From the NCBI GenBank assembly GCA_047967505.1, contig CM106540.1: 64,000 bases of DNA. One strand, written 5' to 3'. Position numbers and translations under genes: made by a program. Each line of letters opens with the position of its first letter. The first letter of the stretch is position 1. A model generated the notes under the pieces. The model was not told where the DNA came from. It ran no database searches and saw only the letters and a list, made by a program, of their open reading frames with translations. The stretch comes from Dipteris shenzhenensis. Lineage: Eukaryota > Polypodiophyta > Polypodiopsida > Gleicheniales. Below, piece by piece: positions 11,303-21,930 of this stretch.

Positions 11303-13020
11303 GACTCTCAAACTCTCAAACTCTCTAGACATGCTCTCCAGCTATTATATCCTACTCTCTCTTTCAAGATCTCAAGCTCTCCTATCATGATCTCTCTCAC
11401 TATCTCTCCCCCTCTACTCAATTATTGCTCCGTTGAAGGTACACACACATAGAAAGATTTGCATATGACAAAGGCATGCTTTGAGGAGCTTCAAAGGAAA
11501 GAGGTGTATGCACAATGTTGCGTGTCTATGGAAGTTGTGCTCCATCACAATCCACTAAACTCTTGGATGTATCAATCACCATAGAATGTGCAGTTGGTCC
11601 TTTTAATGTGATAGCCATCATAAGATATTACAAATCTTCCAGGAGAAAAGAGCAATGTGGAATGGAGAAGGAGAGGAAGCTTAATAGTGTTGGTTGCAAT
11701 GATAAGAAGAAAATAAAGATCGCAAATGATGATGTCAAATATTTCAACACTTTGGCTACTAATTAGGATCACACTACCAAGAAGGACATTTTTCATCTTC
11801 TTCTAAGTCAACCACAAAAGAAGGACTCTCACAACAATTACGAGAAGTATTTCAAAACTAAGGAGGATACTAAAACCCACTTAGCACTCATATTTTGTGT
11901 CTGTAATTCACTCTAAGTGGTTAAGGCTCCAATATCTTCAAAGCACTTACTTTTGAAAAGGAGTAGCTTGACGATGTTGATGAATGTCGAAAGTGGATGT
12001 GAAATTAATATTCCTACAACTTCAAGGTTACTGGATGTCCATAAAAGAAATTCATATGTAGTTAGAGATTATTTACAAAATGAGGAAAACAAATTGCCTT
12101 TGCAGTTGTGCAAAAGGCAACAACAAATTGATGTGATTAGAAAGGAGTTGCAAGCATTACAAAAAAAATGGACTAAAAAAGGGCCTTGTAAGGGAGCCCT
12201 TGGGCTTGTGACAAGGTGAATAAAACACAATAGAATATTGGTTGGTGGAGGGCAATAGAATATTGGAAGTGGCTTGACTTCTCTATTTCTTTATTCAATG
12301 GCCCAAACAATGATGTCGAGCACCTCCCATCACGTTTTTTAGCTGTAACCAAATTGTGAAACCTAGTTTCTCAACCAAACTTGTATTATTTGACCTGAAA
12401 CCAAATCCTCCCATCCAACTACCACATTGCTTTCATTCTCTCTCATTCCTCTTCCTTCCCCCTCATTTTTGAGCACCATTTTGAATTTTTCTTTGCTCCA
12501 GTCCTCTTTTAAAATTTCTTGCTTGCTTCTGAGCAGGAAGATTCTTTCCCTAGTATCCCTCTCATGGGATGGACTCTCATGCCAAAATCTCATCACTTCT
12601 CTTCTCTACCTATATTTCCCTCCCATTTCACTCTCATTATTTCAAAACTTTCAAGATTTTTGAATGAAATTCAGCCTACCTTCTTGTTTCTCTATTTTGG
12701 GCACTTCTCTTTCAAATCTCACCACTTCCTCTCTCATCTAAGATTCTCCCACGATATGAAATCATTTCATTTAGGAAGACAAGGCAATCAATGTTCTGGG
12801 TGAACCATGAATGATGTAGGGTGTTTGGAGCTTAAAAGGAGCTACTGGATGACATTCTTTGAGAAAGGATCAAAGAAGATTGACTTTTAGGCATTGCAGT
12901 TGCTAATGCATGAAAATCAATATTTCTTTTGCCTAGCTCTGAATACTAGTCACTTTCCCTACTTGCGAATTTCTAAGGGTGCATGATTTCAAACCATTTG
13001 TTAAGGTTTTGGGTCTATCC
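11298..13020. other. Intergenic DNA, nothing recognised
   Basis: Contains scattered open frames, the largest about 100 codons at 11917-12219 (Lys/Gln-rich, starting from a non-ATG codon) and 83 codons at 11515-11766. Neither shows a known domain. 12420-12780 is pyrimidine-rich. I see no support for genes here. Confidence 0.4.
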
Positions 13021-13024
13021 AAAT

Positions 13025-13830
13025 AGGTTCAGGTGAGATAATCTTGGAACAATGCAACACACTGATTAAATGATGAGATTTGTTTGTTAATGATGTAACT
13101 TTGAAGAAATAGCTCATTTTGTGTAGTTGTGTTGTTTTGTTTTTTTACATGGTTTGAAAACGTTGAAAGATTTGTTTGTTTTGTAAGAAATTTCATGAGA
13201 AATGAGTCTTTTCCACTCTTACTATCAATAGTTTTCTATAGAATATTGCTTGAAATAGATTTTGAGACGTTTAGGAGCATATAATTTGTTTTGAAGCAAG
13301 AACCATCAACTTCAGCATTCCTGTAACACAAGAGGGATGACTAGGAGGGACAAGTTTTTGATCACATTTATCTTTCAAATAGTCTTGCTCCAAGAATCAG
13401 GTACTATTCATTCATGTAGTTTTAGAATTTTTGTAGTTTTGAACTCAAATCAAGGTCTATTAGAGCAACTTGCATGGAGATTTAGGTGAGAAAGCCTTTA
13501 GAACAATGCAAGACAATGAAATTAAAGAGATTTTTGAGGAACTAGTTAATTTGTAGTTTGTTTTGGTAATTGTGTTGTTTTCTTTTAATACATGATTTTG
13601 AAGAGGAAGAAAGATTTGTTTGTTTTTAAAGATACACTCTTAGTATTGAGGTTTTTTACAAAAGATGGTTTGAAATAGATTTGGAGTTGTTTGGAAGCAT
13701 ATAATTAGTTTGGTCCAGAGAAAAATACATCAATTTTAGCATCCAAGATTACAAGAGGGACCATTGAGGACAACAAGTTTGATCATGTTTTCCCTTCAAA
13801 GATGTGAGGTATTGTTCATTCACATAGTTT
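13025..13830. repeat. Diverged tandem duplication, about 400-460 bp units
   Basis: Unit 1 (about 13025-13430) and unit 2 (about 13481-13830) share the same succession of words: AGGTGAGA...GAACAATGCAA, TTGTGTTGTTTT, GAAAGATTTGTTTGTTTT, TGAAATAGATTT, GGAAGCATATAAT, CAAGAGGGA and TTCATTCA. Small deletions separate them. It is non-coding and old. Confidence 0.75.
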
Positions 13831-14219
13831 AATAGTGTTTGATGATAAATGTTTTTTTGAATTTGGATTTCAATCATTAGATTTTGCATGCAGGGTCAAA
13901 GTTTGCTTGGGTGTAGCCAATTGCGAAACTATTTTCGGAGCCATTTTGGGGCCACGATGCGATGCGCTCCTAGGGAAATATTTGAATTTTGCATGGACCT
14001 GTGCTCTCACCAAAAATTTTCTCGACATCATGAAGGCACACTAGCATAATAATGAGACATAATCTATTTGTTCAAAACACCGCATAGCTCGACACATGGC
14101 ATCTCTGCACTGCTTCGCACAATGTAGTCTTGGCCTACACCACCTGATCACTTATCATCACGCAACCTTTGGCTTCAGCTTTGCAACTTGTCACTAGGCA
14201 TGCACCCATTCAGATCATT
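13831..14219. other. Intergenic DNA, nothing recognised
   Basis: A 69-codon plus frame (13835-14044) shows no family resemblance. Otherwise featureless. Confidence 0.4.
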
Positions 14220-14630
14220 AAAATTGAAGGTTGGCTTTTGGAGACCACCGTGCTGGTTCTTGGTGTAATAATTAGACGCAATCTATCATTCAAAACACCA
14301 TCGCAGTGCAAACCACCTATCATCGTGCTGCCTCTTTGCCTATAGCCCATGCAAATCATAGGTTGGCTTGGAGAGACTACCGCACTAGTTTTTGGCATAA
14401 TAATGAGACAAGATCTATCATTCTGAGCATCGCCTCAGCGTAGTACCTATCGTTACCTAAAATTCAAGGTTATCTTGGAGAGACCATCGTGCTAGTTCTT
14501 GGAGTTATAGCTCCGTTACCTATTTTTACGTATTATAGGAGGAGGTCTATGCCGATCAGCACATTGGCGAAGAGAAGGAGATCTATGACAGTCACCGTGC
14601 TAATTCTTGGAGTTATATATTTGTGTACCA
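14220..14630. repeat. Degenerate tandem repeat, about 110-bp unit, four copies
   Basis: The phrase GGTTGGCTT..GGAGA..ACC..CGTGCTGGTTCTTGG..TAATAAT...GAGACAA.ATCTATCATTC recurs near 14229, 14352, 14468 and (weakest) 14570. The copies differ by many substitutions. Confidence 0.7.
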
Positions 14631-14663
14631 ACAAGGAAAATGTATTCCATTGTGCAACCAAGC

Positions 14664-14829
14664 AAAATGCAATTGACGATATGGCCCTTGAGGGGTCCCC
14701 TTTAGGGACAAGGGCCATATCGACATGCCATTTCTATCTAGTGGCATCCTGGATATTGTATAAAGTACATCGATATGGCCCTTGCCCCTAGAGGGGACCC
14801 CTCAAGGGCCATATCGTCAATTGCATTTT
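14664..14829. repeat. Foldback element: long inverted repeat with nested palindromes
   Basis: The left arm (14664-14727) and right arm (14768-14829) are near-perfect inverted copies around a loop of about 40 bases. Each arm is itself a smaller inverted repeat: CGATATGGCCCTTG (14677-14690, 14771-14784) pairs with CAAGGGCCATATCG (14709-14722, 14803-14816). The same 14-mer is thus present four times in alternating orientation. A transcript from either strand would form a long hairpin. No clear target duplication was found at the edges. A MITE/foldback transposon or a small-RNA precursor are both possible. Confidence 0.9.
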
Positions 14830-15979
14830 TTGAAAGTTTAATTGTATTTTTCTAGATGTATCTCCATGCAACCACAACGGTGGGGTCGTTGGAGTTATTT
14901 TAGCGATATTTTGGTCATAAACTAAGGAAATTGTAGTCCTTGTCCAATAACAGGTTATATAAAAATTATCAATTTATACTGAGAAAAAATTGAACAGAGG
15001 ATCTTACATTTATAAAAACTTGGCAATTGCTAAGGGCCTTAGGCCAAAAGATTACAAGTAGCGGCCATAACCATTCAAATACCAATATAAAAGTTAACAG
15101 TATTGCATACTAAGAGCCTCAAATTGAACAAAAAGAGATTACATAAATGCCTTAGAGACCAACACATTACATCTCGTGAGCCAAAAGATCATTGAGAGCC
15201 CAAAAGATTACATCCAGCCATTACTGAGAGCCTTGTTTGAGCAAGAGGGAATTTGTACAACTTAGTTTTCCGCCAGTCTAGCTTGTTGTATTAAAAATTT
15301 TTAGGGAGCCAAAGGAGGATACGATGGAGAGGCCGAAGACCATGCACATTGCCAGGACTCAGATTACAGACCCCCTAGCATGTCGAGAGTACTTTGCCCT
15401 GAAAATATTGAGGCCTTCATCGATATCTAGGGGGAACCCAAACAACATAGCCATAAAGAGGCCCTCTGTGAGCATGTCATCTAAGGTGATGACATTCAAA
15501 TGTGTGAGGAATCGCCTGTGGGAGCAAAGGGTCTCCACTAGTGCTAGCATTTCTACTCCAGGTGAGTGCAACACAATCACCTTATATGAGAAGGCAGATA
15601 TTATTGGGATCACAGAGCATCGAGGGGGGTGGTAGTAGGCATGCTAAAGATGAGTGGGTGAGTAGCAGATCAGCAGGGGAGCAGATGCATTGTGACGAGA
15701 GTTGGAGGAGGGAGCATGGAGCAAAGTAGAGCAAGGGCGGAAAAGAGCTAGAGGAGGGATGTGGAGCAAAGTAGCAGAGCATGTGGAGAAAAGTAGCAGA
15801 GCATGGGTGGATCAGAGCAACATAGTAAAATGCCAAATGCCATGAATCTTATATATATTACAAAGTTCGAGCCACCATGATGGCTGGAGCTTGGGATTGC
15901 ATCCATATTAATTGTAGGCCACCGTGGTGGAATCCCCTAGATGGGTTGGCAATCATGAAGAAGACACCACATGGTGCCA
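14830..15979. other. Intergenic DNA with an unidentified open frame pair
   Basis: At 15324-15635 (plus) and 15359-15613 (minus) open frames of about 100 and 84 codons overlap on opposite strands. The minus product (with TLDDMLTEGLFMAMLFGFPL) has more protein-like composition, but I recognise no family. The rest is non-coding. Confidence 0.35.
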
Positions 15980-16560
15980 CTCCGGTGGCTGGTAATTAAC
16001 TACTAGCCTGGTGGAATCTTAGCCACGACAAATGTGGCTGATGAGAGCCACCACCACTGAGCAATCATTCCCACAAAGATAAATCATGAAGCTCTTATCA
16101 CTCATTACCATGTCTATAGTTCTCTACTGAGCATGCGAGCTTGGTGACTGGTAATTTTTACTACACCCGTAGTGATCATGCATACTAAAGTGCAGTGGTG
16201 GGTGAGCGGTGGCATGGTGGAATCATTGCCACATCAGATGTGGCTGATGACAGCCACCACTATCGGGTAGTAATTCCCCCAAAGGTAAATCGTGAAGCCT
16301 AATCACCTCTAACCCCTCATTACCATGCACTCTAGTACTCTCTTGATGCATGCAAGCCCGATGATTAGTAATTTGCTGCACTCATAGCAATCATGCATGC
16401 AAGCCTGGTGGTGGTAACTGGAAGCTAAGTAATTGCAAGCCATTATGGTGGCTGGTAATTAACTACTAGCCTAGTGGGTCTTAGCCACCGCCACCACAGA
16501 CATGGCTGGGAATCTTTAATGCCACCACCTCATTCATTACCATGCAAGTCAGTACTACCG
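15980..16560. repeat. Degenerate tandem repeat, about 210-bp unit, three copies
   Basis: Units begin near 15985, 16205 and 16445. Shared words are GGTGGAATC, ATGTGGCTGATGA.AGCCACCAC, AAGGTAAATC.TGAAGC, CATTACCATG and GGTAATTAACTACTAGCCT. The short palindrome-like CCACCATGGTGG recurs in and around the array. Confidence 0.7.
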
Positions 16561-16635
16561 CCTTGAATTATTGAAAATTCAGGCCAACCACCATGGTGGC
16601 TCTCACCTTGACAGTGTAGTCGGGCTACAAACCGC

Positions 16636-16790
16636 TATTCCATTTCCTTCACTGCTTCATCTTCTATCCATCTCGACCATTTCTTTCTCCCTTGTAATTG
16701 GACTGCAAATTCAAGCCTCTACTATTCCATTTCCTTCACTGTTTAATCTTCTATCCCTCTTAACCATTTCTATCTCCCTTGCACTCTTCC
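16636..16790. repeat. Tandem duplication, 93-bp unit
   Basis: CTATTCCATTTCCTTCACTG through ACCATTTCTATCTCCCTTG occurs at about 16636 and 16729 with scattered differences. Confidence 0.8.
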
Positions 16791-17040
16791 TGCAACTTCT
16801 ATCCCCTCTCGTAATGGACCCTTCAAGACCATTCACTTCTTTTCTAACATGAGAGGAACCTGCAAGTTTTGGCAGGTTCAAGTAGCCATAGAGCAACTAA
16901 AAGGACATGATGTATCTTTCTCAAGGGCAATCTCTAAGAGTGTTAACCAACCTAAAGAATTGCATGGATGGAAAATCCCAATTGTCATCTAAGTCCACTG
17001 GAGTTGCAATGCACCTGATGGCATCTACTCTCAAATAGAG

Positions 17041-18237
17041 TTTTGAGCAATACGATAAGCAGAAGTCTCGGAAGGTGAATTTTCTACAAGGGAAAGCGAC
17101 CGATGTAGCAAAGGCAACACAACTTGAGAAAAGCCTTGGTGAAGGTGCAGAAGCCAAGGTAGAGGAGGCACAAGCGCATGAAGGAGCTCTGAGATAGGCA
17201 AGAAGTGAGAAATGATGAGGACATGGTAGACAAGGAGCTAGAAAAGATGCGAAAGGATCTTGAAGATTAGAGAGCTGAAAAGGAGGATCGTTACAAACGG
17301 CTCTACAACATGCAGAACACATTGAACATTGAAAAAGACCAAATGATGGAGGAGCTAAAAAGGGAGAATACAAAAACTAGAAAGGTAATGCAGGAACTGT
17401 GAGAGAGCTTCAAGGCCAAGAAGGATGGAGCAAAGAGTAGCCAGGGTGGAGAAGACAATGAGGTAGCTCCCTAGGCCAGGAAGGATGCAGAGAGCACAAC
17501 CACGGTGGAGCAAGTTTTAGCCACCATGGTGGAGCAAGTTCCAGCCACAGTGAGGATTGTTTTTCGAAACACTGTTGGAAGTCCAAAGAGCAAGCTACAA
17601 GACCCTGCAAGAAGATCATGATAGATGTTTGCACGAGCTTGTCATGGCTTTCAACAGTTATGAAAATCATTCTGTCTTCCTGAGAGATTTCCAAACTAGA
17701 GTAGAAGTCTTGGAAACAGCCCATGAAGATGTTTTTTAGCAATTTATGCAGCTTCAATAGACGCTAAGGGATTCAGATGAAGTTGTTGCACAGAGTGAGC
17801 AAAAAGTGGAGGAGATGAAGGAGAACATCTGTAGCCTTAGGATGAGGGAGGAAGGAATCAAGAAGCAACTTGATCATGTACAGAGCAAGACTGTGGTATT
17901 GATGGCCATAATAGTTAGATTAGATGTCTATCCTGCTATGCAGCAAGGTCTGAAATGCATGGTCTTCCGTACCCCCATCATAGATGACTACTGTATCCAA
18001 TGGCATGTGTACTACCACCCTGTGCATGTTTTTTGCTTTGGAGTGTATGTGCATACAAAATCTCTATGTAGAGAATGCCATTTGCCATTTCCTAGGTCAT
18101 GGAAAGATCAAATGTGCCTACCTGCTATAGCTATCTATGACGAGAAAGTAGATGCTACAACTCAATTTACCATTTGGGCAAAAGATCTTAAAGACAAGGA
18201 GCTCAAATTGAAGAAGGCCAAGACTGGCAGAGCCTGA
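17041..18237 (+). pseudogene. Decayed coiled-coil protein, unknown family
   Basis: Plus-strand reading frames with strong coiled-coil composition run through frameshifts. They are a frame from about 17075 (QLEKSLGEGAEAKVEEAQ), a second frame from 17205 (DKELEKMRKDLED, then EKDQMMEELKRENTKT), and a third frame from 17554 to the stop at 18237. The third frame has only two internal stops, TAG 17737-17739 and TAG 17758-17760, both likely CAG to TAG. Its first half is again heptad-rich. The last 100 residues (about 17896-18237) are different, with Cys, His and Trp (CFGVYVHTKSLCRECHLPF) that could be a zinc-binding domain. I do not recognise the protein. It could be a host gene remnant or a transposon ORF. 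Confidence 0.5.
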
Positions 18238-18249
18238 CTGCGAGGGAAA

Positions 18250-18450
18250 GGAGCCTGAAGGAAGGAACTAGCCCCCTTTAGGAAAGGAGCAAGAAGGGTC
18301 GAGCCTACAACCAGGAAGCTCAAATCAAGGAAAGAGGAAGCAGCATGAAGGGAAGTGCCGGGCCCCTATAGGAAGGAACCATCCTCATTTTGGAAAGGAG
18401 CAAGGAGGGTCGAGCATGCAATCAGGGAGCTCAACAAGGAGTCCTTGAGA
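18250..18450. repeat. Tandem duplication, about 100-bp unit
   Basis: GGAAAGGAGCAAGAAGGGTCGAGC with flanking AAGGAAC..CC at about 18262-18345 recurs at about 18362-18450. Confidence 0.65.
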
Positions 18451-19760
18451 TGTAATGCATGTGAAGCATGCATCTTGAAGACTATAGGATATAGCAATTT
18501 ATTCAAAAACATTAAATTTCTATACTATACATACATGCAACCAAGTAATCATTCTAAAGTACACTACGTGAGCTTCTCCTCAACCCAAGGACACACCTAA
18601 ATGAGATCATTATGCATGGGTTAATGGGCCTCCAATGTTGTGCTAAAGTGATGCATACCCATTTGAGGGCACGCTTTATAACTTTTTTTAAATTTGTTGA
18701 AAACCAAAACGGATTGAAATTTTGAAATCTAGACTATTGGGACTAGTACATGGTGGTCTTAAAACATTGATAGTTGTTGGCATTGGTATCTAGATTCACC
18801 CTAAAATGGAAGAAGTTGGAAAAGTGCAATTTGTGCATGTGCAAAGATATTTTAATAAATCCAACACTATTTACAATTTTGAATTATTTCTTTTTCCATG
18901 CACTGGCTTGCTATATGGCTCATAAGCATGCCAAAGGTCATTGCATTTAATAATATACAGCATCAAACCTGATAGTGTGCCCTTTGGCCTATTTATGTTT
19001 TGAAGAATTTTAGGCCACATTGCACTTGTTTGGGATAGCTAAGTCTACTGACATGTATCGTCGGAGGGGGGAAAACCGGCGGTGGTTGAAATTTTGCTAC
19101 TCCCACAAATTTTGAATTTTCACACCTCCCTCCCATCAAATCTTGGAAGATTAAGTACCTGCCCCCACCCTGTAACCCGCATGTACCTTGATGTGACCTT
19201 GTGTAGGCTTTGGTTTGCCATTGTCTTCTTTCAAGTAAGTTGTCTTCTATTCTTTGCTTGCCTCAGCAGCTAGCTTTTTTAGGTCTGATCGTGGCCATGG
19301 CATCAATGGCAATATGCAACTCGCCATGGCTTGCAAGAGAAGCAGATAGAGGCTATGAGACATGAAAGCTAAAAAGCCAGATCAAAGCATAAGGAACAGA
19401 GTGTGGGTCAAGGAAAGCGCTGGCACGGTATCAAATCAACAACGGAAGACACTTTTGCAACATCTACGAAGGGAGAAACAATGAGAAGAAAGAAGACTCC
19501 TTGCAGAGCAGCAGCAAGAAGTGGTTGTAGATGCATGCATTCGATCATTTCCATCGGAGCGAAGAACATGAGCTTTGGTGTCACAATTGGTGGGAGCGTT
19601 TGAGACAGCAACATCAGGCCATTCAAGTGATCACCAGTCTTGAGCCTTCACAAGCACCCTAAAGATCATAGAGTAACAACCCTACCAACACCTCGGGAGA
19701 TGCATGCCCAAGAGGCGATGCTCTCTAACCTGAGAAATGGCCTACAGAAAGTGAAAGGGG
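18451..19760. other. Intergenic DNA, nothing recognised
   Basis: Overlapping short open frames on both strands at 19403-19626 show no known domain. No repeats or transposon ends were found. Confidence 0.4.
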
Positions 19761-19765
19761 TGACA

Positions 19766-20360
19766 GCTGGGTGGATGGAACATCATGTGGTTCATCTCAA
19801 TTGCCAATTATGTGATTGTCCTGAACCAGCATGGTTAAACAAACATTAGTTGTTGTCCAGCCCGATAGCATGGTTGAGCAAAAATTAACAGCAATATATT
19901 TCGCAATATATTGTTATTTTACTAAATCATTTTGGTGGTTGGAACATCATGCAACCATGGTTGTGTCAGCTCAATCACCAGTTATGTGATTGTCTTGAAC
20001 TATCATGGTTGAACAGATTAGTTATTGACTAGTCCGATGGTTGAAATTATTGTGATTCTTAGTACTTAAATTCATTTAATATAATTTCTTGCTATTTGGG
20101 TCATATACCACTGTTAAATTGTGAAATTCAGAAATGAAAAGCAATATACTTGTTATTTTCTAATGTGTGAAGTTGAGACCGTTAGGCTAAACCATCCTGG
20201 TGGTTGAAACTATGACAATGTCCTAAACCATCCCAGTGGTTGAAATTGTTACTATCCTAAACATGTCCTGAACCAGCCCGGTGGCTGATTGTCCTAAAGA
20301 TATCCTAAACCAGCCCGATGATTGAAATTGTGATGGTCCTAAATGAATGCAGTGGTTGAA
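19766..20360. repeat. Tandem duplication followed by a degenerate minisatellite
   Basis: A block of about 120 bp (19766-19888) containing GGAACATCATG, TATGTGATTGTC and CATGGTTGAAC is repeated at about 19929-20045. From 20180 a unit of about 40 bp (CCTAAACCATCCCAGTGG with TTGAAATTGTGA) repeats irregularly five to six times. Confidence 0.7.
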
Positions 20361-20737
20361 AATTATTTTGCTTCATTGTGTACTTTAATTAGAGTGTGTT
20401 TTAGACTGTGTTTTGTATTCTTTTAGTAGTAGCAAAAAGGGGGCTCATTGCATTTCTATTGGGCAGAGAAGCTTTGAGCATTGTAAGCCCTAGTATGTCA
20501 GGAAACTCAAAGACAAGAATGTTTGTTGTTGCAAAACAAGAATAAAGTGAATGGGGCAGCTTGAAAGTGAGTAGGAGACATTACATACAATAACTTATAA
20601 ATTGGGCTAAAAGATTTGATGCAAAGTGATGAAAGTTGAGATATATGGAAGGGATAGGGTTGATATACAATTATTGTATTCCCATCATCACACATTTAAT
20701 ACAATTAAGAAAGTTATAAAATTGCAATTGTTTTTTA
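20361..20737. other. Intergenic DNA, nothing recognised
   Basis: AT-rich, with short random open frames only. Confidence 0.4.
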
Positions 20738-20990
20738 TGCTCTGATACCATATATGAAACATCATGAGAACATGCTCCTAATTTATTTAGACATTTAATA
20801 AGATTAAAAAATAATATGATGACACATTTCATAACATCATGGGAGTCCATTCTATTACATTGATATTGTATATGAAACATCATGAGAACATGCTCCTAAT
20901 TTACTTAGACATTTAATAAGATTAAGAAATAATATCATGACACATTTCATAACATCATGGGAACGTGTTCTATTACATTAAAAGTGTTTT
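20738..20990 (-). repeat. 118-bp tandem duplication next to a Copia-type primer binding site
   Basis: TATATGAAACATCATGAGAA starts units at 20751 and 20869 (period 118), and the copies are very similar. Directly to the left, 20738-20750 reads on the minus strand TGGTATCAGAGCA, the usual Copia PBS matching initiator Met-tRNA. This fits the end of a minus-strand LTR in which 118 bp were duplicated. No partner LTR was found, so it may be a fragment. Confidence 0.55.
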
Positions 20991-21025
20991 TTCATTGCCA
21001 CCTACATACTTTATAAGGATCATTT

Positions 21026-21930
21026 CTATGGAGGAAGTCGTGTCATGCTTCTCCTATAGATTGTGATGTTGTGGGTGTAGACGGTAGAATCCCTTCCTCC
21101 ATTGGAGGTTGTAATGTAGTTTGTGTAGACTACAGCTCCTCTTCTTCCATTGAAGGCTATGATGCTATTGCTATGGAATGCATCTCCTCTTCTTTTCGTT
21201 GGAGGTTGTTGTGTAGACAGGATCTCCTCTTCCTCCATTGGAGGTTGTAATGCAGTTGGTGTAGACATCTCCTCTTCTTTCACTAGTTGTTGTGATGCAA
21301 TTAGCGTAGATTGGATCTTATCTGCTTCAATTGCAACATGGTCCCCAACAGTAGCAATTAGGTGTTGAACTGTCTCAGCCCTAAATGCATGCAGGTCCAT
21401 CTCTCTATATGTTGGTATTGAGGGATGGGGACTCAGCTCAAATAATAAAGATAGGAGCAACATGTAGTTGTAGCACACTCTCCACCCACAGCTGTGAGCA
21501 TCCTTTCGCTCCACTACTCTACATTGGATGTAATCCATTTTATCCTTTCAAGTCATCTTCTAATGCAAATAGCAACTTTCTTACCGAACTATGCATCATA
21601 ACATGATATACAAATGAATATGTGCATTGCATAATATACATAACATGGAAGTAATAACATATTAAGTGTACACTTATGCTATCACTGTGCCATGATACCT
21701 TGCAAGTGAATTGACAAAATAGCATCGCTTGGTTTCAAGGTCAAAAGCCATTAAAGTCCAATGTGACTTGCATGCCCATTTAGAAACAATTATTTTTTGA
21801 CACAATGTTGCAAGTGCAAGGGAGTGAAAACAATCCTGTGATGTTACTTACACCTTGTTATATGTCATAAAAATAACTCATAAGTCATTTAGGTTTACTG
21901 GTTTTAACCATTCACAAACATCCTCCATGG
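21026..21930 (-). pseudogene. Ulp1/C48-like cysteine protease domain, frames broken, with an intron
   Basis: Minus-strand coding reads, in order, EWLKPVNLNDL (about 21888-21925) and the His motif SHWTLMAFDLETKRCYFVNS with His-Trp at 21758-21763. An intron with GT at 21697-21698 and AG at 21589-21590 follows (110 bases), then SSVRKLLFALEDDLKG. After a frameshift comes KDAHSCGWRVCYNY with the presumed nucleophile Cys at 21488-21490. The HW...(D/N)SL...SCGWR order is that of Ulp1/SENP (C48) peptidases, which remove SUMO and are also carried by plant Mutator- and CACTA-type transposons. The catalytic Asp position appears as Asn. A stop/frameshift separates the His and Cys parts, so the copy looks dead. 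The frame continues to 21026 through a minisatellite. Confidence 0.65.
21066..21310. repeat. Minisatellite of about 60 bp inside the C48 pseudogene tail
   Basis: TCCTCTTC(T/C)TCCATTGGAGG with GTTGTAATG and GTGTAGAC recurs about five times. In the minus frame it translates as diverging repeats such as LQPPMEEEEILSTQQPPT. Confidence 0.75.

Noticed and set aside
15324-15635. Overlapping open frames on both strands as a possible gene
   Set aside because: No recognisable product or splice context; kept only as a note in the region description.
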